Assembly: GCA_003349885.1 (NCBI GenBank)
Contig: QFXC01000007.1
Span: forward strand, 581,125-645,124
Reading direction: 5' to 3'
Length of the DNA: 64,000 nucleotides
Source: an endosymbiont of Galathealinum brachiosum
Lineage (GTDB): Bacteria; Pseudomonadota; Gammaproteobacteria; SZUA-229
The notes under the pieces are model-generated. The model saw nothing but the letters and a program-made list of their open reading frames with translations, did not search any database and was not told the DNA's origin. Below, piece by piece: positions 38,101-46,787 of this stretch; within the stretch, counting starts at the first letter, position 1; each line of letters opens with the position of its first letter. The position numbers and the translations under genes are program-made.

Positions 38101-38331
38101 TCTGTCCTGCAAATCAATTTAAATAGGGGTGTTTTTTGTGCGTATTTCGCCTCGCCAGAACTTATTGTCTGCCCTACGGCAGTAGTTTTGTGAGCGCACA
38201 TAAAGGAAGCAGGAACAGGCAGGACAGAGCGTTACTTGCAAAAGACTCACAAGATACAACTAATAAAGGGTTGTTAGCTCTGTTTTTGTTCATACAGGTA
38301 AAACTATATCTATTTCAGATAGGTTTGCCAA
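38101..38331 (-). promoter_or_regulatory. leuA leader: promoter, leader peptide and anti-RBS pairing
   Basis: The promoter is TTGGCA (38326-38331), a 17-bp spacer and TATAGT (38303-38308), placing transcription start three to four bases before the leader-peptide ATG. Within the leader peptide, TCTGTCCTGC (minus strand, 38228-38219) is perfectly complementary over 10 nt to GCAGGACAGA (38110-38101), which contains the leuA AGGA ribosome-binding site. A competing 5-bp hairpin CTGCC-GTAG-GGCAG (38169-38182) spans the leader stop. No T-run terminator is visible, so control would act on translation rather than by transcription termination. Confidence 0.65.
38174..38293 (-). CDS. Leucine-rich leader peptide upstream of leuA
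   Basis: A 39-residue open frame ending in TAG, with 10 leucines, concentrated in residues 23-38 (ALSCLFLLPLCALTKLLP). Leu codons are mixed: CTG, TTA, CTT, CTC and CTA. No Shine-Dalgarno precedes the ATG, but the promoter places the transcript start almost at the ATG, so initiation may be leaderless. Leucine-rich leader peptides that sense charged tRNA-Leu are established for leu operons (leuL of E. coli). This one is recognised by position and composition, not by sequence homology. Confidence 0.75.
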   Translation of the reverse strand: MNKNRANNPLLVVSCESFASNALSCLFLLPLCALTKLLP

Positions 38332-38353
38332 GACTTAATTTCAGTTTAATTTA

Positions 38354-38394
38354 AACACCTGCCCGTAACATAATAAAGTACGTGACAGGTTTTT
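38354..38394 (-). terminator. Possible pssA terminator
   Basis: Arms ACCTG and CAGGT enclose further imperfect pairing (CGTAC with GTtACG) downstream of pssA. On the minus strand the stem is followed by GTTTAAATT, so termination is uncertain. It abuts the leuA promoter. Confidence 0.35.
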
Positions 38395-38426
38395 AAATCG
38401 TCTGATTACTCACTCCACAGCAATAG

Positions 38427-39191
38427 TTAGAGTGATTTCTTTTTAGTCAACTTTCGTAACTTACGTATACTTAATACAGGTCCTGACAAAGCATATAAAC
38501 CAAATACCAGAAGAAGTGCTTTTGATATATCCAGTGATGCCAGCGCCAGGACCAAGACTACGATAATTATCGTATAAAAAGGTACTTTTCCTTTGAAATG
38601 AACCTCCTTAAAACTATAAAACAGGATATTACTCACCATCATTACACCCATCGCAATAGTTATAATAACCATAAATACCGCGACATCGGCACCTGCAATA
38701 TTATTATCAACCCCCACCCAGACAAGGGCTGCTATAACTGCTGCGGCTGCAGGACTTGGTAAACCCTGAAAATAACGCTTATCAGCAATACCAACCTGCG
38801 TATTAAATCGGGCCAGACGTAATGCAGCTGAAGCTGTATAAATAAAAGCCGCCATCCAGCCTAACTTACCCCATTGCCAACCCATATCAACCATAGATGA
38901 AAAAGACCATTGATACATAACCAGAGCCGGCGCCACGCCAAAAGACACCATATCTGAAAGACTGTCATACTCAGCGCCAAACTCACTCTGGGTATTCGTC
39001 ATGCGCGCAACACGGCCATCGACCCCATCAAGAATCATCGCTATAAAAATAGCGATAGCAGCTTTCTCAAATTGCCCGTTCATTGATGCAACTACGGCAT
39101 AAAAACCGGCAAACATTGCACCTGTAGTGAAAATATTAGGTAACAGATAAATGCCTCTGCGGCGAAATGATGGTTTCTTTTTATTTTGCAT
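38427..39191 (-). CDS. pssA: CDP-diacylglycerol-serine O-phosphatidyltransferase
   Basis: PssA makes phosphatidylserine, the precursor of phosphatidylethanolamine. The 254-residue membrane protein is the type II (Bacillus-like) enzyme with the CDP-alcohol phosphotransferase motif DGVDGRVAR..SEFGAEYDSLSD (about residues 55-80) and 6-8 membrane helices, unlike E. coli PssA. It lies between ilvC and leuA on the same strand, an order seen in many proteobacteria, but an 87-bp palindrome and a terminator separate it from ilvC. Confidence 0.93.
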   Translation of the reverse strand: MQNKKKPSFRRRGIYLLPNIFTTGAMFAGFYAVVASMNGQFEKAAIAIFIAMILDGVDGRVARMTNTQSEFGAEYDSLSDMVSFGVAPALVMYQWSFSSMVDMGWQWGKLGWMAAFIYTASAALRLARFNTQVGIADKRYFQGLPSPAAAAVIAALVWVGVDNNIAGADVAVFMVIITIAMGVMMVSNILFYSFKEVHFKGKVPFYTIIIVVLVLALASLDISKALLLVFGLYALSGPVLSIRKLRKLTKKKSL

Positions 39192-39234
39192 ATTATTAGT
39201 AATATAAATTTATATTTTATGCCTGAATAATGTC

Positions 39235-39321
39235 GTCATTCCCGAATAGCTGTGTCGGGAATCCAGTGATCTGGCAGCACTTAAAGACGCTAGATCCCCG
39301 ACACAAGCATTCGGGGATGAC
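39235..39321. repeat. 87-bp palindromic repeat element (MITE-like)
   Basis: Ends read GTCATTCCCGAATAGCTGTG and, on the other strand, GTCATCCCCGAATGCTTGTG. The inverted arms are 29 bp with about five mismatches and enclose roughly 29 bp. GTCATTCCCG..CGGGAATGAC palindromes are widespread intergenic repeats in proteobacteria. This copy separates pssA from ilvC. The compensating differences between arms suggest age or selection for structure. Confidence 0.75.
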
Positions 39322-39372
39322 TGATTACATTATGATTTACTGTTAACAACGTAGTAATTTTATAACTACAAT

Positions 39373-39401
39373 AAATAAAGGGGCTTAGAGCCCCTTTATT
39401 T
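39373..39401. terminator. ilvC intrinsic terminator
   Basis: A perfect 12-bp stem AAATAAAGGGGC/GCCCCTTTATTT with a 5-nt loop, placed downstream of ilvC (minus strand), with weak A/T flanks. Confidence 0.75.
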
Positions 39402-39456
39402 ATACCACAAAATAAATAACTATTCAGGTTGCTTCTGTGCAACCTCGATTGTTATT

Positions 39457-40497
<1,041 letters not shown>

Positions 40498-40515
40498 TTA
40501 AATAATTTAAAATAA

Positions 40516-41028
40516 TTAAACGGCGAGTATTTTATCGCCACTCGAAATGCCAATTGCGCCGGAGCGCACCACTTCATGAATCTTGATACTGGATAATGAT
40601 GTTAAAAATGAATCCAGCTTGTCACGTGTATCTGTAATTTCTACGGTATAGGTAGAATCAGTTACATCCACTACACGTCCGTTAAAAATATCAACCAGAC
40701 GTTTTACCTCATCTCGAGCATCACCAATAGCTTCAACTTTTGCCAGCATCAACTCACGCTCAATATGTTCAGATTCAGTTAAATCAACCAGTTTTACAAC
40801 ATCCACCAACTTATTCAGCTGCTTCTGTATTTGTTCGACAATCTCATCAGTACCTGTAGTAACAATGGTCATACGTGACAATGTTGCATCATCAGTTGGT
40901 GCTACAGATAATGACTCGATATTGTAAGCACGCGCAGAAAACAAACCAGCCACACGTGATAAGGCACCTGACTCGTTTTCCAGCAATAAAGAAATAATAT
41001 GTTTATTCATAACAGCATTCATAACCAT
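40516..41028 (-). CDS. ilvH: Acetolactate synthase small (regulatory) subunit
   Basis: The regulatory subunit confers valine feedback inhibition on acetolactate synthase. The 170 residues contain an N-terminal ACT domain (KHIISLLLENESGALSRVAGLFSARAYNIESLSVAPT) and a C-terminal ACT-like domain. The first ATG overlaps the ilvB stop (TAATG), supporting coupled translation from 41028, although ATGs two and six codons later are also possible starts. Confidence 0.95.
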   Translation of the reverse strand: MVMNAVMNKHIISLLLENESGALSRVAGLFSARAYNIESLSVAPTDDATLSRMTIVTTGTDEIVEQIQKQLNKLVDVVKLVDLTESEHIERELMLAKVEAIGDARDEVKRLVDIFNGRVVDVTDSTYTVEITDTRDKLDSFLTSLSSIKIHEVVRSGAIGISSGDKILAV

Positions 41029-42719
41029 TAAACCAGGATCATTTCGTTTAAACCTGCACCGGCAGGAATCATTGGATATACGTTTTCTTCTCTATCAATA
41101 ATGAAGTCAATGAATACCGTACGATCTTTATATTTACCAAATGCATCTTCAATCGCCTGACGCACATCCTCAGGTTTTGTAACTCTAATACCAACATGAC
41201 CGTAAGCTTCAGCCAGTGCCACAAAATCAGGTAACGATTCCATATACGAACTGGCATAACGGCGATCATAAAAGAACTCCTGCCATTGACGCACCATACC
41301 CAGAAAACCATTATTGAGATTAATAATTTTTACCGGCATGCCATACTGTGTACAGGTGGCCAATTCCTGAATACACATTTGAATACTGCCTTCACCTGTA
41401 ATACAGGCAACCGGTTCTCCAGGATGTGCAAGCTGCACCCCCATCGCGGCAGGCAAACCAAAGCCCATTGTTCCCAGGCCACCAGAATTAATCCAGCGAC
41501 GTGGTTTATTAAACCCATAATATTGAGCAGCAAACATCTGATGCTGACCAACGTCCGAAGTAACGAAAGCATTACCTTCTGTTACCTGATGCAACTGCTC
41601 AACAACGAACTGCGGTTTAATTGTTCCAGTATCACGATTAAATTTAAGGCAATCCTGAGCTCGCCATTCTTCTATTTGTTGCCACCAGGAAGTCAGAGCC
41701 GCACTATCAAGTCGTTGATCGGAAGCTTCTATCAGACCAATTAGCTTGTTTACAACCTCTTTCACGTCACCAACAATCGGCACATCAACTTTTACATTTT
41801 TCGAAATAGTTGCTGGATCAATATCTACATGAACAATACGTGCATCTGGACAGAATTTTTCAAGATTTCCAGTCACACGATCATCAAAACGCGCACCTAT
41901 TGCAATTAGAACATCACAATTATGCATACTCATATTTGCTTCATAGGTGCCATGCATTCCCAGCATACCCACAAACTGCTTCTCATTAGCAGGGTAAGCC
42001 CCTAAACCCATTAAAGTATTGGTTATTGGCGAACCCAGTAGTTGAGTGAACTTAATCAACTCGTCACTGGCATTGCTCAAAATAACCCCGCCACCGCTAT
42101 AAATCATGGGCTTTTTAGCTTCAAGAATTAACTCATACGCTTTTTTGATCTGCCCAGAGTGCCCTTTAACCGTTGGATGGTATGAACGAACTTTAATTTC
42201 ACGAGGATATGAAAATTCAGTCTTATGCGCAGTGATATCTTTTGGGATATCAACCACAACTGGACCAGGGCGACCTGTGGTCGCAACATAGAACGCTTTT
42301 TTAATCGTGGAAGCCAGATCTTTAACATCCTCCACAAGAAAATTATGCTTCACTACCGGTCGCGTAATACCAACAGAATCAACTTCCTGAAAAGCATCAT
42401 TACCTATCAATGGACGAGGCACCTGACCAGTCAAAACCACCATTGGAATGGAGTCCATATAGGCGGTTGCAATACCGGTTACGGCATTTGTAGCACCAGG
42501 GCCAGACGTAACAAGGACGACACCGGGCTTACCTGTACTACGCGCATAACCGTCCGCTGCATGCGTTGCCGCCTGCTCATGTCGAACGAGTATATGCTGT
42601 AGCTCATCCTGCTGATGTATTGCATCGTAAATATGCAATACAGCACCACCAGGATAACCAAACAGATGTTCTACACCTTCTTCTATCAGGCTTTGAACAA
42701 CGATTTCAGCGCCGGTCAT
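41028..42719 (-). CDS. ilvB: Acetolactate synthase large (catalytic) subunit
   Basis: The thiamine diphosphate- and FAD-dependent catalytic subunit for the first shared step of valine, leucine and isoleucine synthesis. The ATG at 42719 (MTGAEIVVQSL) has AAGGTGG just upstream; 16 further codons of open frame upstream lack support. Features are FGYPGGAVLHIYDA, the ThDP Glu in VRHEQAATHAADGYAR, and the GEGSIQMCIQELAT..LNNGFLGMVRQWQEFFY ThDP/Mg domain. It gives 563 residues and is first of ilvB-ilvH-ilvC. The symbol ilvB could equally be ilvI in other nomenclatures. Confidence 0.95.
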   Translation of the reverse strand: MTGAEIVVQSLIEEGVEHLFGYPGGAVLHIYDAIHQQDELQHILVRHEQAATHAADGYARSTGKPGVVLVTSGPGATNAVTGIATAYMDSIPMVVLTGQVPRPLIGNDAFQEVDSVGITRPVVKHNFLVEDVKDLASTIKKAFYVATTGRPGPVVVDIPKDITAHKTEFSYPREIKVRSYHPTVKGHSGQIKKAYELILEAKKPMIYSGGGVILSNASDELIKFTQLLGSPITNTLMGLGAYPANEKQFVGMLGMHGTYEANMSMHNCDVLIAIGARFDDRVTGNLEKFCPDARIVHVDIDPATISKNVKVDVPIVGDVKEVVNKLIGLIEASDQRLDSAALTSWWQQIEEWRAQDCLKFNRDTGTIKPQFVVEQLHQVTEGNAFVTSDVGQHQMFAAQYYGFNKPRRWINSGGLGTMGFGLPAAMGVQLAHPGEPVACITGEGSIQMCIQELATCTQYGMPVKIINLNNGFLGMVRQWQEFFYDRRYASSYMESLPDFVALAEAYGHVGIRVTKPEDVRQAIEDAFGKYKDRTVFIDFIIDREENVYPMIPAGAGLNEMILV

Positions 42720-43000
42720 TTCCACCTTAAATGTCTCCAAATTATTAATAAACAGCCACAGACTCAATTATTTCTATCAAAAAGCCTGTAACTAGTTGAA
42801 AAACCTTAAAATTAATATTCTTTTTGCATTTACTAAAGAATATGCAAGCCGCGTAGTTTAACCTAGATTAATACTCAGGTCACGCCACTTTCTTTATGGA
42901 CTTAAATGACCAGATTTTGAAATATTTTAAGGCAATCCGGAAATATCAGATAAAATCAGAAGGGTTCTTCAAAATAGATTTAAAGATGATATAAACAGAA
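42720..43000 (-). promoter_or_regulatory. ilvB upstream region with overlapping inverted repeats
   Basis: A perfect 9-bp inverted repeat (42815-42823 and 42835-42843, ATATTCTTT/AAAGAATAT) overlaps a second one, TTGCAT (42824-42829) with ATGCAA (42842-42847). Both lie about 100 bp before the ilvB ATG, where a regulator could bind. No leader peptide rich in Val, Ile or Leu and no attenuator hairpin is seen, in contrast to leuA. Confidence 0.4.
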
Positions 43001-43026
43001 AAAGCCCGGTAAACCGGGCTTTTTCA
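43000..43026. terminator. Intrinsic terminator, both orientations
   Basis: AAAAAGCCCGGT-AA-ACCGGGCTTTTT forms a long GC-core stem with A5 and T5 flanks, directly after the gene ending at 43055 (minus strand). Confidence 0.92.
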
Positions 43027-43054
43027 TTAATACTAAAGTTAAAGTTTCTATTCC

Positions 43055-43981
43055 TTAGAAATCTTCATCTTCAACTTCACCACCGGCTACAGCAGATAGT
43101 ACATCACGAATTGCATCAGGCGAAGCCATGATATTCATGAAGCTATTGTCACCCATCATAGCAAGATCAGGGAAGTTAATTGCAATACGGAAACGTGCAT
43201 GCAGTGCTTCAGCTTCTTTGCCATTTTCCAGAATTTCATATGGTAGATGCGCTGTTGAACGTAAAGGTTTGAAATCGATTTCACTCATGATGAAACCTTC
43301 ATCCATATACTTCTTGCCTTCGTTTGGCGCTTTCATTGCTACACCGAATAAAGTCTGTGAAGTACCAGGGATTTCAATTTTATATACCTGAGATGCACCA
43401 CTTGTTTTTGCACTTAAATTCTTTTGAATAACCGAAACCATTTCATCATGGCTACCTTTAGAATTTAATTCTAATGGCTCATCAAAATATTCCATACCAA
43501 ATGTATAGTGGTAATCATTTAAGTCATCACTCTCAATGCCTTCAGCAGGACCAAAATCCTGAACATGGCCTAATGCTTTTTTCAGTGAAGCAGTAGTCTG
43601 AGGCAATTTATTATTCACACGGTATGCGTATGACATATAAATAGGGTTTGTGTAAGAAACCTGAACCTTACCACTCATTTCTGTTAGTGAAATACGCTGG
43701 GCAGCAACATAACCACCACGTTCCTGAGATGCAGCTGCTTTCTTTAACTCACCGTTTGTAACCACAATTACATGAGCACCTTTATATGGTGTGTATTCAC
43801 CTGCAATTTCAAAACCATTTTCAGACAATGCACTTTTAGTACCCGCAACCTTGTCTGCAATAGTTCCCGCATCATTTGATGCCAGTGCAAAAGGCAATAA
43901 AGCCTGAGCTGCTTGAGCAGTTGAAATAACCACGCCAACTAACATTGCTAGTGCAATTTTTGTTAGTAATTTTATCTTCAT
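43055..43981 (-). CDS. Exported protein of unknown function, DUF302-like pattern
   Basis: A 308-residue protein with a signal peptide (MKIKLLTKIALAMLVGVVISTAQA). The first domain (about residues 40-115), VAGTKSALSENGFEIAGEYTP then HVIVVTN..VQVSYTNPIYM, loosely follows the alternating pattern of DUF302-type domains. The second half (GMEYFDEPLELNS..MVSVIQKNLS) is not recognised. The C-terminus is acidic (GGEVEDEDF). The gene stands alone with a near-consensus promoter and a strong terminator, so high expression is likely. Confidence 0.65.
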   Translation of the reverse strand: MKIKLLTKIALAMLVGVVISTAQAAQALLPFALASNDAGTIADKVAGTKSALSENGFEIAGEYTPYKGAHVIVVTNGELKKAAASQERGGYVAAQRISLTEMSGKVQVSYTNPIYMSYAYRVNNKLPQTTASLKKALGHVQDFGPAEGIESDDLNDYHYTFGMEYFDEPLELNSKGSHDEMVSVIQKNLSAKTSGASQVYKIEIPGTSQTLFGVAMKAPNEGKKYMDEGFIMSEIDFKPLRSTAHLPYEILENGKEAEALHARFRIAINFPDLAMMGDNSFMNIMASPDAIRDVLSAVAGGEVEDEDF

Positions 43982-43997
43982 TTTAATAACTCCGTCC

Positions 43998-44013
43998 CCT
44001 TATATCGATAAGG
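43998..44013 (-). promoter_or_regulatory. Hairpin in the 5' leader of the DUF302-like gene
   Basis: CCTTAT-ATCG-ATAAGG forms a 6-bp perfect stem with a tetraloop immediately before the ribosome-binding GGAG. It could stabilise the message or modulate its translation. Confidence 0.4.
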
Positions 44014-44054
44014 TGTGTTTTATATTAGGATCACGCATTAACAACGTGGAGCCA

Positions 44055-44083
44055 AAATAACGGCCGACCTGATACTTGTCAAC
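44055..44083 (-). promoter_or_regulatory. Near-consensus sigma-70 promoter
   Basis: On the minus strand TTGACA (44083-44078), a 17-bp spacer and TATTTT (44060-44055). It drives the exported DUF302-like gene with a leader of about 65 nt. Confidence 0.75.
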
Positions 44084-44177
44084 GTAAAAATGATTCAAGT
44101 CAATATATAAGTATTTAATTAAAAACTAACGGAATATTTTTTATTAGCTTACTTCTACCTGAACTTTTTCTCACAAC

Positions 44178-44208
44178 AAAAAAAAAGCCGCACAATGGCG
44201 GCTTTTTT
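44178..44208. terminator. Intrinsic terminator of the second FadL-type gene
   Basis: AAAAAAGCCGC-ACAATG-GCGGCTTTTTT with long A and T runs, directly downstream of the minus-strand gene ending at 44226. Confidence 0.9.
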
Positions 44209-44225
44209 ATAACAATTTAATAAAC

Positions 44226-45608
44226 TTAAAACATCATTGAGTATGTTGCCTGTAACTCAATTTGATCCATTTCAATTTCAATTGTTTGCGCACCATCCAG
44301 AGGATTGCCACCAGAAACAGAATTACTTGGCGCGTACATAGCTGCAAAAGCCAGCTCTGAGTTAGAACCTAACGGCATTGTGAAACCACCAGTAATATGA
44401 GTTTCCATAACCGCTGGAGCCAGAATGTTAAACATAACCTCTCCATCAGGTATTGGCTGACTTCCGTTACTTACACCAACACGGTAAGTCATGTCTCCAG
44501 ACATCCATTCATATCCTAATTTTATAACAGTCATATCATCCCAGCCAAAACCTGCGCCAGATGCCCCACCTAAACAACCAGGGCCTGCTGCTGGAGATGC
44601 TGCTGGATTACAAAGACCAAGCCCTGAACTAGGAAGCATCTGCTGTATACTATTGTTTAACGAAGCTACATCACTGTAGTAAATTGACTGTATATCAACA
44701 ACCAGTGTTGATTTATCGCTGGTTTTCCACGAAAGACCTATAGTTGCCGTTGCTGGAATATCAAACCCCCCGCCCTCAGCAAAAAGACCTGCATAATCGT
44801 CAAACTCACCCATTGACATTTTTGACTGATAAGATGCACCCAATGTTACAGAAGGAGCAATTTTACCCTGCCAACCTAACTTAACACCAAAACCGGTAGA
44901 CGAATCAGGACCATTACCTGTTAAATTCGCTGGATCACTAGAAAACCCTGCAAACGCCTCAAGACCTTTAGCCTCAAAAGTCTGGTACGCAAAAATGAGA
45001 CTTGCACCGACCGAATGTTCTTGATTTAGTTTTATTGCATATGACGCATTAATAAATAACTGTTTTAAATCAACACCAGTTGTACCTGATCCACCTGCTA
45101 CATTGGCACCAAAAGTACCATCAAACGTTGCGAAATTTCCATCTTGTGCAGGAGAAAATCTTGCCTGCCCTGTTTTATAGTTAGAGTTCATACCCCCATT
45201 GCCGTATGCCGCTAAAGCAAAGGAAGTGTCGCTATCTAATGCCCAGTTATAAGCAAAATGCGGAATCAAGAATAACTCAAGATTACTATCAACCTCACCC
45301 TCTGTAAGACTAAAAGAACACCCAAATGCTCCACATTGATCTGAAGGTGCACCTGAAGTTGTATAAGAACGCTTAGGGCTAAACAGAGCAGCACCCACAT
45401 CCATACGCTCACCCATGCCAGCAATACCTGCAGGGTTTGTAGCAATAGCCATAGCATCTTGTGAGTGCGCAACACCTGCGCCTGCTAAACCTTTTTCCGT
45501 TGTACTGTAACCGTGTGCAAAATATCCATTTGTTGCAAATGCAGATGGTGCAAATAAAACACCTGAAACTGATAGGGCGATTAAGGACTTCTTAATACCA
45601 CGTGACAT
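44226..45608 (-). CDS. FadL/OmpP1 family outer-membrane channel (second copy)
   Basis: A 460-residue FadL-type barrel for hydrophobic substrates. The ATG at 45608 has GAGGAT eight bases upstream. The signal peptide ends at SAFA, and the mature start TNGYFAHGYSTTEKGLAGAGVAHSQDAMAIATNPAG is a strong family match with conserved NPAG. Two cysteine-containing inserts (DQCGAFGCSF and GLCNP..GPGCLGG) are probably extracellular loops held by disulfides. The C-terminus YSMMF ends in Phe. It differs from the copy at 32415 in length and loops, so the two probably handle different substrates. Confidence 0.9.
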   Translation of the reverse strand: MSRGIKKSLIALSVSGVLFAPSAFATNGYFAHGYSTTEKGLAGAGVAHSQDAMAIATNPAGIAGMGERMDVGAALFSPKRSYTTSGAPSDQCGAFGCSFSLTEGEVDSNLELFLIPHFAYNWALDSDTSFALAAYGNGGMNSNYKTGQARFSPAQDGNFATFDGTFGANVAGGSGTTGVDLKQLFINASYAIKLNQEHSVGASLIFAYQTFEAKGLEAFAGFSSDPANLTGNGPDSSTGFGVKLGWQGKIAPSVTLGASYQSKMSMGEFDDYAGLFAEGGGFDIPATATIGLSWKTSDKSTLVVDIQSIYYSDVASLNNSIQQMLPSSGLGLCNPAASPAAGPGCLGGASGAGFGWDDMTVIKLGYEWMSGDMTYRVGVSNGSQPIPDGEVMFNILAPAVMETHITGGFTMPLGSNSELAFAAMYAPSNSVSGGNPLDGAQTIEIEMDQIELQATYSMMF

Positions 45609-46014
45609 AATTATTATCCTCAAATTGAGAGTTATGCGCTTTACTGCGCTTAAATATTTATTATTTTGATGCTGTGTCCTGACAACTTATTTATGCGTGC
45701 CCTTGCTTGAGCTAGACAGTCTCAAAACACTTCTTAAAAGTCAATAAAATAAAAGAGAAAACGCCTTCTTTTAAAGTGTTTTAGTAGATGAATCGCAATT
45801 AATCAAACAAACGAGGGATATATTTTTATATATAATAATTTCATTAAATACTGATTGATGATTCTTATTTAAACAAATATTAAATAAAATTTATTTTTCT
45901 AAAAACTTCCAAACTTAAGAATTTCGACTTTTGAAACTACACATCATAAATAGCAGACAATAAAAAAGGCGCTCACAAGGAGCGCCCTTTAAAATCATTC
46001 TGAAAATATAATTA
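45609..46014. other. Upstream region of the FadL-type gene, inverted repeat, no gene
   Basis: Arms AAAACACTtcTTAAAAG (45724-45740) and CTTTTAAAGTGTTTT (45768-45782) pair over 15 bp with a 2-nt bulge, enclosing 27 bp. It lies 115-175 bp before the FadL-type start and could be an operator. A terminator hairpin GGCGCTC-ACAAG-GAGCGCC (45966-45990) ends the rhodanese gene. Confidence 0.5.
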
Positions 46015-46335
46015 TTAAGCCATTAAAGGCATTCCATTTTGTGCCCAGGCAATAATGCCACCGCGCAGGTTATACACATTATCAAAACCCTGCTGCGCCA
46101 TATACCCTACACCCTGCGCTGATCTAGCACCACTACGGCAATATAGAATCGTCATTTCATCCGTTTCAATTTCATTCAAACGGGCAGGTAAAGTATGTAA
46201 GGGTAATTTTTCAGCACTTGGAATCATACCTTGCGCCATTTCAGCAACACCACGTACATCTAAAAGACGAATTTTTTTGCCTTCATCGATATATGACTGA
46301 AGCGTATTAACATCTAACTCTTTAACACCAAACAT
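46015..46335 (-). CDS. Single-domain rhodanese sulfurtransferase
   Basis: A 106-residue cytoplasmic rhodanese. The persulfide-forming cysteine is in the loop YCRSGARS, the domain start VNTLQSYIDEGKKIRLLDVR is typical, and the end motif NLRGGIIAWAQ is present. Such proteins pass sulfane sulfur to acceptors. The gene is separated by about 450 bp from a divergent DsrE2 gene. Rhodanese with DsrE-type proteins is a recurrent sulfur-oxidiser combination, which supports a role in sulfur relay here. Confidence 0.9.
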   Translation of the reverse strand: MFGVKELDVNTLQSYIDEGKKIRLLDVRGVAEMAQGMIPSAEKLPLHTLPARLNEIETDEMTILYCRSGARSAQGVGYMAQQGFDNVYNLRGGIIAWAQNGMPLMA

Positions 46336-46787
46336 AACTAACCGAACCTAATATTATAATATATTAATATAGATGAGCATTCTCTCACTTTTTGTCATCT
46401 GTTAGCAAGTGTTAACCTGAATAAATCAATCATATGCAGTATAAGCGTTTTCTAATTTAAAGAGCCACGCCTGATTATACATTCGACATCTCTTTCTGTT
46501 TTTCATATATAACTATAATTATCAACTAGTTACGTATAAAAATACACTTAACCATAGCATATCTACATTAACCTTCTATCTGCTTGACTAAAAAAACTTT
46601 ATCGTAAGACTTGCCTTTTATTCACATTCGAATGTAAGGTTAGAGTTTGAAAACTAATACGATCGACTAATTTTTATAAATTTGGTCTTTCACGGCAGCA
46701 AACTGGCGTCAATAGCATCAGCGATACCCAGCAACACAGCCAATACCGGTCAATAATGACCTATCTTAAATTGAGGAGAGAATTCAC
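46336..46787. promoter_or_regulatory. Divergent rhodanese/DsrE2 upstream region
   Basis: No gene is seen. A 12-bp perfect palindrome ACATTCGAATGT (46624-46635) lies about 155 bp before the DsrE2 start and is a plausible operator. TTGACT near 46593 is a candidate -35 without a clear -10. GGAGAG precedes the DsrE2 ATG. Confidence 0.4.

Noticed and set aside
38095..38112. Six-codon N-terminal extension of leuA from a TTG
   Set aside because: The extension overlaps the AGGA ribosome-binding site of the downstream ATG and adds sequence not typical of LeuA.
41286..41744. 152-codon plus-strand open frame inside ilvB
   Set aside because: It lies fully within the well-supported ilvB and shows no protein-like pattern or start signals.
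42720..42767. Sixteen-codon extension of ilvB, considered also as an ilv leader peptide
   Set aside because: It starts with TTG, has no ribosome-binding site, is in frame with ilvB and lacks runs of Val, Ile or Leu codons.
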